DNA of 19,990 bases from Cochliopodium minus (taxonomy: Eukaryota > Discosea > Himatismenida > Cochliopodiidae): NCBI GenBank assembly GCA_024220525.1, contig JAMYWO010000116.1:20090-40079 (forward strand). Reading direction: 5' to 3'. How positions within the stretch are numbered: the stretch's first letter is position 1; each line of letters begins with the position of its first letter. The translations under genes and the position numbers were made by a program. The notes below the pieces were generated by a model that was given only the letters and a program-made list of their open reading frames with translations, did no database searches and was not told the origin of the DNA. Positions 1 through 10,600 of the stretch are shown here, piece after piece.

Positions 1-539
1 AAAACACTCTGATTCACATGAGTAAATAGGAGATACTACAATATGATATAATAAGTTTTCCAACGAAAGGGTATAACAAAACTATTTGAATACTTTTAAA
101 AGAAAGGAAATTAAAACAAATTTTTATAAATAGAATAATAAATTATATACCATTGTTAAAACTCCAAGAAATGATACCTTTTTTTTCCATAATTAAAAAG
201 AGTGAGTTAGATAAAGAATATTAATTTTTATATGAATAACTTTTTTTATTTTCCTTTATTTTAACAAAAAAATTAGAAATAAAAAATTAAGTTTATTTGA
301 GAATAAAAAATACCCATTATTTCTCCTCACTTTTGATTTTTCCTTTATTAATTGAAAAAATAATTTAGTGAATAAATTAAATAGTTATTGGAACTCACAT
401 TTTTGAAAAAAAAAACAAAATTTGATTTTTTTTTTTATTTTATTTTTTATTTGTATAAAAAAATAAATTTATTTTATTAAAGTGATTTATTTATTAATTT
501 ATTTTGAGAAAAATGAGAAAATGAGAAATGAGAATTTTA
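1..539. other. AT-rich non-coding stretch downstream of the left mobile-element fragment
   Basis: No supportable gene is visible here. The stretch is very AT-rich with long T and A runs (for example around 419-480). It lies 3' of the stop codon of the minus-strand gene fragment that ends at 540, so it probably holds that gene's 3' untranslated region and the outer part of the element. I could not identify a terminal inverted repeat, a target-site duplication or an RNA gene in it. Short open frames here overlap the fragment antisense or are broken by stops. Confidence 0.5.
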
Positions 540-1420
540 TTAATTATTCTGAGGATGAAGAATTTTTTCAAGTTTTTCAATGTATTTTTGGTTATCGATT
601 GGTTTATAATTTTGAAATTGGGGTAAAGACTTATTATCTAAAAAGAAGCGTCCAAGATGTTCTTTATCGAAGTGCCAATCAACATAATGATGTTGATTCG
701 TTATTATTTCTATAGCATTATTTAAATTATTATTATAATTTTCTATCAATATCAAGTGTATTCTATGAAAATCTGCTTCAGAAAGGATTTTGAAAATTTT
801 GCAATTTCCCACAAAATTTTTCAATTCTTTATTCAATCTGCTTGCCAATTGATTTTTTTCAATACCAACAAATATTTGCTTGGGAGAAAATTTAATAATT
901 GAAAAAATAATTTTTTTAAAATCTTACTGTCACTGAATCAATTAAATTTTCATCAAGCTGGATAGAATATCTATCATTTCTTTGATTATTTTCTGAATGT
1001 TTCTTTTTTGAAAAAGAAAAATTTGCCAAGAATGTTTTCATGTGTTCATCTTTATCAATTTTAAAATTATTCCTTAGAGTTTTTTCTTCTTCAGTTCCTT
1101 CTCTCTCAAATTTATTGAAGAAATCTTGAATAGAAGAGTAAAAGAAAACTTTCAAGATGGGAAAGAATTTTTCAACAATTGAAGTGACTATATCATTGAG
1201 ATGAGAGAAATGAACTATTTCGTTTTGGCACATCAATCCTGGATGTAGAAAATATTTATCTTTATTAAAGAATAAAGGAAATATTTTTGCTGATTTTATT
1301 GATTTTGCTGAAATTTGATTTTTTTCAATGATAATTTCATTATTTTTTTTGTTTTTAGTGGTTTTTGATTTGTTATTGTTATTATTGGAGAGATGATTAA
1401 TGTTGATTTCTTTTTGTTCA
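540..1420 (-). pseudogene. Truncated copy of a transposon accessory gene (C-terminal 276 codons)
   Basis: Two exons on the minus strand, 928-1419 and 540-878, are joined by a 49-bp GTAAGA...AAG intron (879-927) at phase 0. Together they give 276 residues ending in ...KILHPQNN and TAA. The upstream end matches the Asn/Lys-rich tail of the accessory gene at 16620-18344 almost base for base (1221-1420 against 16549-16743). Here the frame stays open where the right-hand copy is frameshifted. Beyond the shared tail the product has the stretch HPGLMCQNEIVHFSHLND, then a charged helical region and a C-terminal exon that the other copy lacks. I recognise no named domain in it. The gene is cut in mid-codon context by the N at 1421, so its 5' two thirds (AT-hook region) are absent. 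It is called a pseudogene because of this truncation; no internal stop is seen. If the N is an assembly join, the real gene could be complete. Confidence 0.75.
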
Positions 1421-1421
1421 N
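1421..1421. other. Ambiguous base N at a gene-to-gene breakpoint
   Basis: The only N in the window. Leftward of it, homology to the element at 16549-16743 is nearly perfect right up to ttca (1417-1420). In the other copy that sequence continues as taataaattttg, whereas here it switches to the coding sequence of an unrelated membrane protein. Both the minus-strand and the plus-strand gene are therefore truncated at this base. Confidence 0.9.
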
Positions 1422-3027
1422 CCTTTGGGTGTGAATTTAGTTAAAGTTGGCAATCAATACTGTGCAAACGTTTCTGTATCTACCAATATCATATTTCCCG
1501 TGAGTTTGTCAAGAAATTGGAAGAATATTAATAGGTAAAGATAAAATAAAAATAAAAAATAAAAACGAGATAAAACTAGATAAAATACAAATTAAAAACT
1601 AAATAAAATAAAACTAAATAAAATATTCAATATTTTTATTAGTATCTTTGATGGAAATAAAGCAATTCAAGTCGTACTTTTCATAATGAGTGCTTGTATG
1701 TTCATCTTATTTTTCTCTTGTCTGGTGGCAATGTCGTACCTTATTTTAAACAGTGGACTTACTGTGACACTTCCCAAGCTTTGTTTCATGTTCATGTTGG
1801 TATACTCTTCTCTTAGGTTAAAATTTTTTTAAATTAATTATTTTTCTTCATCAATATTTTATTTTTGTATGTTTATTATTTATATTTTTTCATTTTTTTA
1901 ATTATTTTATCTTTTTGAATGTTGTTTATTTTCTTATTTTTAGAGCTATTTACTTTTTGTTGTTTGGCTTGGGAAAATTAACAAATTTGGCACAAAACGA
2001 AAGAGCTGCGTTTTTTGTTTTGGCAGAATTACCATATTACATTTTTTTGAGGTAAAAAAACAAAAAAAAAGACAAAATATTGATTTATATTGATTTTTTA
2101 TTTTTTATTTTTGAATTAAAAGTATTTTCGTTTTGTTGGTTGTGTTTTGGGGAGTAACAAGTGTAAAAAATTTCTTAACTTTAATTTTTTAATTTTTCAT
2201 AACCAAAAAAATTTTTTATTAATGTTATTTTTTTTAAATAAATTAAAACAGAGATTTACCACCAAAAGTGCAGCTAAAAGACTTTTTTGGCCTCTTTTTA
2301 TTGCAAATGTTGCTTTGTATTCATTTTTTGTGGTAGTTTGTATTGTAAATTCTGCTGTTTCAGGTGAAGGTGCCACAGTTCTCAACAAAGTGTAATTCTA
2401 GTTTTTAGTTTTATTATATTTTTCATTTTTTACGTATTTAATTTTATGAATAGGTACAAATGTATTGTTGCTTTAATTGCTTTCACCATTGTTATGTTTG
2501 CATTTATTTATGGTGGAATCTGGCTCAACATTAGTGTCAAGTAACATTTATAAATTTATAAAAAGTCAAATTTTGAAAAAATTTATGAAAAAAACTTTTA
2601 GATCTTGGGACACTTCAGGTGGGAAACCAAGAATGGTCATCAAAAGTACAGTAGTTTTGGCGGTTACAGGTATATCTCTCCTACTTCAGGTCGCATATCT
2701 TTTGTACTCTGCATTTTCAAGCAATCCCTCAATAAGTTTTGCTGTTGTAAATTATTTCCTATTTGAAGTGGTGAGAAAAAAAAAATTTTATTTATTCATT
2801 TATTTTTTATTAATTTATTTTTTTTATTTATTTATTTTTTATTGTTTTTATTTTTATTTTTATAAATTATTTTTAAAAACAAGGTTCCAATATTGTTTTT
2901 GTTCTTTTTGTTTGCTCCTCTAAAGAGTGAGAAGGTTGGTAGCTCTAGAAGTAAAGACAAAAAGTTTGAATCTGGAACTGAAATGGTTGTTAAAAATGGA
3001 AAGAAAGTTGAGAATGTAGAAAAATGA
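1422..3027 (+). CDS. Seven-transmembrane protein, TOM1/THH1- or GPR137-like, 5' end missing
   Basis: Eight exons fit one frame: 1422-1534, 1643-1816, 1944-2051, 2123-2153, 2252-2391, 2454-2540, 2602-2770 and 2884-3027 (TGA). All seven introns are GT...AG and 61-127 bp long. The 321 visible residues contain seven hydrophobic spans near residues 47-73, 80-103, 115-141, 152-180, 191-214, 231-254 and 260-286. A lysine-rich tail of about 35 residues follows and is probably cytosolic. Segment three (ERAAFFVLAELPYYIFL...VVFWG) recalls the plant TOM1/TOM3/THH1 family and the animal GPR137 (TM7SF1) family, which are endomembrane or lysosomal proteins. That assignment is by impression only. The short N-terminal piece before the first span carries one Cys and the sequence NVSVS, a possible N-glycosylation site. 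The start codon lies beyond the N at 1421, so the true N terminus is unknown. The gene converges on VPS13. Confidence 0.8.
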
Positions 3028-3212
3028 TTTAAAAATAATGAATAAAAAACAAAATTTTTAAATCAATAAAAAGAATAGAAAAGTCACAATAATAGCAAAA
3101 AGAAATCTTAAATATAATTATCAAATTAGTTTCTGAATTGCAAATACAAATATAAATTTTTATAAAAATAAAATCTAATGCATGAATAATTTGATAAAAA
3201 TAAAAATAATTT
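3028..3212. other. Short convergent 3' region between the 7TM gene and VPS13
   Basis: Only 185 bp separate the TGA of the plus-strand gene from the TAA of VPS13 on the minus strand. The sequence is A-rich on the plus strand. The two transcripts' 3' untranslated regions must be very short or overlap. No other gene is visible. Confidence 0.8.
3041..3070 (+). terminator. Candidate polyadenylation signals of the 7TM gene
   Basis: Two AATAAA hexamers, at 3041-3046 and 3065-3070, lie 14 and 38 nt after the TGA stop. In DNA this AT-rich such hexamers are common by chance, so only their position supports the call. Confidence 0.35.
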
Positions 3213-4695
3213 TTATTTGTTATCATCAAGAGCAGAAGCAATTGATATCTTCTTTTGAAACTTTTCTTGTTTTTTGTGAATGTCATTGAGACGGAAAAAA
3301 GCAAAAAGAGCCATGTTATAAGGAAGAGAAACATTTTGCTTGAAATCCTTTTCAGTATTTTTGAATTCAATTCCGAGAAAGCTCGTGTTCTTAGAAGAGG
3401 TAATGATTAAACCTTGTAAGTTGACAGAAACAGACTTGACATCCTCTATATCTATCATCCACTCTTTGGTTAATCTTCCTATCTCATTTCCTTTTAACCC
3501 AAAAAAGTGTTTGTTTGAAGCCAAAATGAACTGGTTGTTGTTTAATTGAACTCCCGACAAGTCTGGGTAATGAAAAAGGCAAATTTCGCTTCTAAATATT
3601 CCCTCTATATTTTAAATTTAATTTAAAATAAAAGTTATTAAAGTTTAGAAAAATAATTTTACCGTCTAAAGTCATCAATATTTCTTGTCCTTCACTTTCA
3701 AAACCATTGTATTCAGTAATGACACGAGATCTTCCAATGTAACGTGGTGCTCTTATTCTCAACTTTTTCAAATTATCGAAATAAAGAGCTGTGTTTTTGA
3801 TTCCTTGTCCTATTCTCGAAGTCATGTCCATCACCTATCAAAGTTAAAGATTGAATCTTAAAAATGATTTAATTTTATGTATTATTATTTTACCCCTGTT
3901 ACAGGTTTGGTTACAATACCAGTCAAACCAGTTCCCAATCCTTTCAAAAATCCAAGACCTCCTTCTTGCTTTGCTCCCTTAATTGGATCTATGATAATTC
4001 CAGAAATACCTAACAAAAAATTAAAGTTAACAAAAAAATTATAAAAAAATTAAAAATTATTCACCTTTCAAGATTCCAAGTGAAAGATCTTTTGCACCCA
4101 AAAAGAGTCCTTCACCAGCATGTTTAGCTTGTTTTTTTTGTTCTTTTTGTCTATTCTCAATGTACTCTTTATCCAAAGAAAGGTTGGCAGTAACGTTACC
4201 GATGGAAGAGGTGATTTTTTCGGTGGATCCAAACACTCCAGAGATGGTTTTCTTGAAAAGTGAAGTAGTTCCTTTGTACATTCCTTCTCCAAATTTTTCT
4301 GGGCTTGTGATGATTCCTTTAGCAGGCTCGTAAAAAAAGTCTTTAACTCCCTCTCCTAAAATAATTTTAAATAAAATAAAAATTTAAAAATAAAAACTTG
4401 AAAAACAAACCTAAATTGGAGATCAAACTAACAGGATTTCCCAAAAAGTTGAAAGAACCCAACAACATGTAAAACTGTCTGATTGCGTTCAAAGTATAAA
4501 AAGAAACTATTTTGGAAATGAGATCAGAGCGTGCGAGGAACGGATTGGTCATGTCCAATGAGTTAAGCTTTAAAGGGGCGTTGTCCATGTCGGAGATCTT
4601 ACCTATAATGTCCAATATTTTCCCTAGACTTGATCCTTCAAGGTTTTGAGCTCCCCAAGGGCATGCTGCATAAGAAAAGCTGATTTGGATTGGAC
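3213..4695 (-). other. VPS13 C-terminal ATG2_C-like helices and PH-like domain
   Basis: Exons 8-12. Exons 8-10 read GPIQISFS..., then LISKIVSFYTLNAIRQFYML, GNPVSLISNLG, FFYEPAKGIITSPEKFGEG, LSLDKEYIENRQ and PIKGAKQEGGLGFLKGLG. This matches the conserved order of amphipathic helices shared by VPS13 and ATG2, which contact membranes or lipid droplets. Exons 11-12 carry a beta-rich PH-like module with EWMIDIEDVKSVSVN. The five exons are separated by introns of only 55-59 bp. Confidence 0.85.
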
Positions 4696-7600
4696 CTAGA
4701 GGAAAATAAAAAATAAAAAGTAAAAAATATTCAAATTAAGATTTGATTTTAAAATTATTTATCGAATAAACTTTTATTATAATATATAAGATTGTATTTT
4801 TTTTTTTTTACCTATCCATAAAGTTTTGAAATACATCATATCTGATACATCCATCTGATTGTTTGTATAATCAATCTCTTTTTCACCATAGAGATCTTCG
4901 ATCGTTCTCTTGGGAGAAAGATACTCGAAGAGGACACCAAGGGAGAGGATAAGATGAGTCAAAAAGGCCTGATCTACTTTCACTTCAAACTTTTGCAAGT
5001 GGACTTGTAAACCATTGAAGAAATTGATATTTTTGTGGAGATTAGATTTGTTCAGAGAAAGATAAAAGAAATCTGTGTTTTTTTCAGGAAGAACAGAAAA
5101 GAAGACGATAGGATGAGGTGTGTTGAAAAGTTGATTGTCAATCTGAAGTTTCTTAAACTTGAATTCAAGTGTTTGTTCTCTATTTCCGTTCTTGTATTCA
5201 AAAGAGATGCTCTCTATGAAGAAATTCAAGATTTCGTGGGGTGTATCACTCAAAACGGAAAAACTAAATCCAGGAAGAGAAAGGGAAAGAGAAAGAGAAA
5301 CTTTATTTCCTTCGACATCAATGAGAGGAGATGTGAGTTCTTTATTCATCAAAAGCTTCTTTTCTTTTTCTTCGATAATGTTTTTGCGAACAGATATCTC
5401 AAACACTCTTGTGACTCCTTCAAAATAAACAGAAGGGGAGAAGATTACTTGTTTCTTCTGGTTAGTTTTTCTGATCTTTTTTATGATTGTGATTGGTGAG
5501 AGGGTGTTGGATACTTCATCAAGGGAATATTCCGATGGATTATCTGATCTAAAACCTTCTAATCCGAATATAATCTTTTTATCACCCAAAGAAGGTTCAC
5601 TCCATGCATAAGCTATTTGAGATTCTTTTTTTTTACAAATGATTTTAGTTTTTATATAAGATTTTTAGTGAAAATAAAACAATTTACTTGGAAGTAAAAC
5701 TGTTGGATTCTCTTTGTCGATAGTAGAGTTCTTTTGCCTAAACTCCAATTTCTTTGATGTGTTGTTTCTCAAAATATATAGAGGTTGTTCTCTTTCTTCC
5801 CTGAAAATCACTGCAGTTGTAATTTGGTTTGTACTTGTTTGAATGGTAACTCTCTCTTCTCCGATTGCATTGTTGTTAAGTTGATCTTTTCTAGCGTTGT
5901 TCTTGATCTTACATTCAAACAAGGAGACACCAATGATTTGAAATGAACCAGAAAAAGAAGGGTACTCTTCTCCTTCATATTTGATTGAAAGACTTTTTGG
6001 TGCATCCTTCGAAGGCCAATGAAAGTATGTTTGTTCTCCTGGTTTCAAAGAAAAACATTGTTCAGTATTAGGTTGTCTGTATTGGATCACTTTTTTGGTA
6101 TTGTTCACTAAAATGTATTTGTTAACCAATTTAAGAACTTTCGTTCTCCAAAACTGCCCAGGAGCTGAAGATGTTGTAAGACCAAAGACAAAAGCTCTTT
6201 CTCCATCAGTAACTTCCAATGTTCCTTCATCACTATGTTTGGTAAGAGTCACAGAACTTGACCATGGTGACTTTCCAACTTTCACCTTTAAGGTATCAGA
6301 GTTGTACATCAATGGTAAAATCATCTCATTAATTTTTTCTTGATCTCTTTCAAACCACCCAAAAGGATCTTTTCCTTTCTCTTCTATGTTCCAGCTCAAA
6401 AACTTTTTCTTATTTTGTCCAGGCAAAGATCCACCTTTTGTTCCAAGAGTTGGGTTTTTGAAGAGGAGTTTTAGGTTTGTTTTATTCATGATCCAAAAGT
6501 TCACGTATAAAGTGAGTTCAGATCTGTTGTTCTCAAGGAGATAATCGATAGAAATCAACAATGGTCTTTTCTTCATTTTTGATTTGTTGGACATTTGGAA
6601 CATTGGAATAACAGTTGCTTTGTATCAAAAAAAAATTAATTTTGAAAATATGAAAATGATATTTTTGTATTATGTAAATCATTGGATATTCATTCAATCA
6701 ATAAATCATTACCTAAATCATTTGAATTTCCAGCAACATTTACAACAGTGCTCATATCAAATCCATTAATCTTCACTGATAATCCCACATCTTGATTTTT
6801 TGGATCAAAGCAATGAATGGTTGTCTTTTCTCCTCTCAACAACGTTCCCTCATCTAATCCTTCGGAATTTTTGATGTTGAAGAACCAAAATTTCATTGGG
6901 ACAGGAAGAAGATTGGAAAAGAACATGGGTGGTTTGATGGAGATGTTGAATCTTGGCGCATTGAAATGATAATCATTCTCTGAATTGATCTTAACAGATA
7001 AAAAGAATGGAAGATGGCCCTTTCTGTTCACATTTGTTTCAAATACTTGAAAACTATCGATTATTTCATCATCTTGAGAATCTTGTGATATTTCTATCTT
7101 TTCATCTTTCAAACTTTCAGTGATTTTGTTTTTGTTTTTGGAATTGCATTGCAATACTCTTTCGAATATCTCATCCAAGTTTACTTGCTTCTCTTTTTCT
7201 TTCTTTTGTTCATTTTGTTTGGCAATTATAACATCAGAGATGAATCTATTTTGAGATTCGATGAGTTGAGGCATGTTTATTTCATTACTCCATTCATATT
7301 TCCCAGGATCAGGAGATAATACAATGGATTTATCGCAATATCTCAAAGGAATTGAAAATTTGCCTTGAGGTTCAAACATTTCATCCAATGTGATCACATT
7401 TTTTCCATCCCTCACCCCAACAAACAATGGAAGTTCAGTTTTGTTTTCTAATGTGAAGTTGCTTTTGATTGAACAGACTTTACTTCCGCTTTGGTAAGAA
7501 ACTTCATAAACAACGGTTTGATTTTTGTTGATTGGGATGTTGTAGGTCTTGATCATATTGATGGGAAGTTCTTTGATGTATTCTTGTGAAGATGGGAAAA

Positions 7601-10600
7601 TGAAATTGATTGATCTCTTTTCTATTTCTCTTTTCTTTTGTTCAAAATCAAGATTAGATCCGATTCCAAGCTCGATGGGAACTTCATTTGCTTCTTGTTT
7701 GTATGGAAGATTGATCATCTTGTTAGATCCAGTTGTCCAAAATTGCAAATCTTCTCCTGTTTCGTTTCTAACCATGAATTCATGGAATTGATGTCTTTTT
7801 GTAATGTTTGTGGTTGTTCTGTAGAGTGTTGGAGTTCTATTGAGAGTAGGAGTTTGTTGCTGTTTCTTTTCTTCTTTTCCCCAAGATTCACTCAAATGGA
7901 TCAATGTTGAAAGAAAAGCTCTACTGATATTTAAGTTCAAAGCAGAATGTGCACTAAAAACCATTCTCATTTCACTTGATTCATTTTTCTTTAGTAAAAC
8001 ATTAAAATTCCAGCTTCCTTCACGTGAAAGAGTTCCTTCTCTTGGATTGCTGATAGATCTCAACAATGGCTCCCAGTTTTGGTTGTTTGAATTGAAGTAA
8101 TCTACTTGAATTCCAAAGTGTACAATCCCATGTATTTGTCCATCTCCTCTCATTGTTAACTCTGCGGTTCCAGATTGCACCATCAACAAAACGATAGGAT
8201 CATTCTGATGATTGATATCATCAACCAATGTCAAGTTGATGTTTCCCGTCTTGGCGAGGATTGTCATCAAACTATCTTCTTTCTTCTCTTCTTTCTTCTC
8301 TTTTTTTTCTTCTTTCTGTATTGATCTTTCTGGAGGTCTTTCATCACTGAGGGTGATGTTGTTTGATTCAATAATCTCTTCATCCTCTCTTTCATTGATT
8401 TCTATATCCTCTTTATCCTCTAATCTATTTTCGATCTCCTTAATTTCGATCTCTTTTTTATCATTTGATCCAGATATAGTGCTCAACCATTTTTCTTGTG
8501 TTTTCATCAATAATTGGTAATCTTGGTAGGAAAGAGTAGTTGTCAAATCTTCCATAACCACCTCTATACTTCTAAGTCCGGGTGTGTCTCCAAAAGATAC
8601 TTTCAAATTCCAAGGTTCAATCATCACTATGGGATCGATATTTTCCCCAAAAAAGAATTTGGATAAAGATAATTTGCTCATGCTCAAGTTTATCATCATT
8701 CCCATCTGTTTTGACATCTCCAGAGAAAAGATCATTTGGCAATCCAAGAGAATAGCTTTTGATTTTTCATCAATCACATCTTCGATAAAAACGATTTCGG
8801 GTCTTTTGATAGTTAATTCCAATAACATTTTGTTATCTACATCTCCTTCTTTTTTCTCCTCTGATGCTTGGCTAGATCCTTGTTGTTGTTGATTCTTTCC
8901 AAAAGTATCTAAACCCGCCAAGAATTTGTTGAGGAGAGGCAACATCCAAGTATTCAACTTCCAGATCGGTTCGGGTACCAAAAACATTCTCATATCTTCG
9001 AGAATTATAGAGATTTTCTGATTTCCACTCTCATCTTTTCTCAGTTTCACATCGATGAGTTTTGTGTCGCTTTCTTTTGCGAGAGGAGAAAAAAGTCTTG
9101 GAAATTTTGTATCTTTAGTTCCTTTGTCTAAAAACAAGATTTCTTTCAAGATGACATCGATATCCATGGTTTGATTGCTCTTGTTTTTCATCATGAAATA
9201 CAATTTGTTGATATCAAACAAAGCAATATCAGAAGAAGGGATTTCAAAGCTTCCATCTTGAGCCAATGAAATTGATAATTGATCAAATCTAAATTCAATC
9301 AACATCTGATCCCAACTCTCCTTTGAATCTTTTGGATCTTCTTTAAGAACTTTCAGCTCTTCTTTTTTATTTTCAATCTTTCGAGGAAATTGTTTTTTAT
9401 GTCTTTTGATGGAAGGATTCTCATTTCTCTTTCCTTTCTCGCACATGTTCCCTTCAAGTATCCCTACTATCATTGCAACTGTAAAATCAGATAGATTCAA
9501 CTTTAATTTTGACATGAACCCGTTAATGACCATCGATGGAATAATATGAATGGAAAGATCGATCAATCTTTCTACGGTCACCTTCATTGTAGTATCTTCA
9601 ATCAGATAAACTTTATTTTTATCATCATTAAAATGAGATATTCTTATATTCATGTCGTTAATTGCTGCTTCAATGATGTTTATTTCTGCTTCATTTTTTT
9701 TTCCGTCAAACATTTTTACAGAGATCTTTCCCAAATCTACAACGAGAACTTCTTTGGAAGTAGAGTGCTTTGGGATGACAACAAGAGGATTGTTTACAAC
9801 CAATTCCAATTTCATTGTTGTTTTCTTTCTTTCAATAGATGATTTTGCCATTTCCTTTGCAGAATTACTCAAGTAGAGCTTCATTTCATCCATTTCTGCA
9901 AAATAGTTGATGAGATTATCTATGAATTTGTTGAGAAAGATCACTTCTATCGAACTTATTTCAACATTGACATTTGAATCATATCCCTGATATCCTTCTG
10001 ATTTAGGTGTGAAAGTATCATATTTGAAGGTTAATGTCTTTTCAAGGCTTGTTGAGATAACTCTTGAATATTCTCCGCTCTCAGTTCCATCCATCACTTC
10101 AAGCTTTCCAAGACTGGATTTAATTGCCATTGTTCCATTATTTCTGATTTCAATATCTGCAACAGAAGATCCAAGAGAGAAAATCAATGCATGATTTCCT
10201 TCTCCATTCAATGATCCTTTGATAGATCCCATGTTTACAGCCAATTTGAGCATCAATGTTTTATCTTCATCATCTTTCAAAACAATCTCCTCTTTCTTTT
10301 GAGCCAAGTTTTGTTCGATTATGATTTCGTTCGCATCTTGCTTTGGAATGTTTGGATCTGATCCAATATCATCAACAAAATTCAAAAGATAGATCACTGT
10401 TTCTCTGTTCAACATCAAAGACAATCCATTGAAAGAAAAGATGACATCATGTTCGATCCCCTTGAATATTTGTGAAGATTTTGGGGTTCCTTCATACTTT
10501 AAGTTGATTAATTCTTTTCCATCATTGGAGATGTTTGAATCCACAATTCTCTTGAAATCATTTCCAAATTTTTGGATTCTATCTTTAATTATAAAACCAG

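Larger units (their letters stand above)
1..1420 (-). mobile_element. Partial copy of the two-gene transposon (left fragment)
   Basis: The 3' part of the element's accessory gene plus its flank, in the same orientation as the larger copy at the right of the window. The outer boundary is not identified, because no terminal repeat was recognised between 1 and 539. The inner boundary is abrupt at 1420/1421. No transposase sequence is present in this fragment. Confidence 0.55.

Noticed and set aside
5035-5499. 154-codon plus-strand open frame opposite VPS13 exon 7.
   Set aside because: The minus strand there is VPS13 coding sequence with family motifs; the opposite frame is a shadow without recognisable features. 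The same holds for the many plus-strand frames between 6700 and 12850.
7040-7120. Possible FFAT-like motif (DDEIIDSFQVFET) in VPS13 for VAP/ER binding.
   Set aside because: The spacing of the aromatic and small residues does not fit the FFAT core, so it is only an acidic patch followed by aromatic residues.
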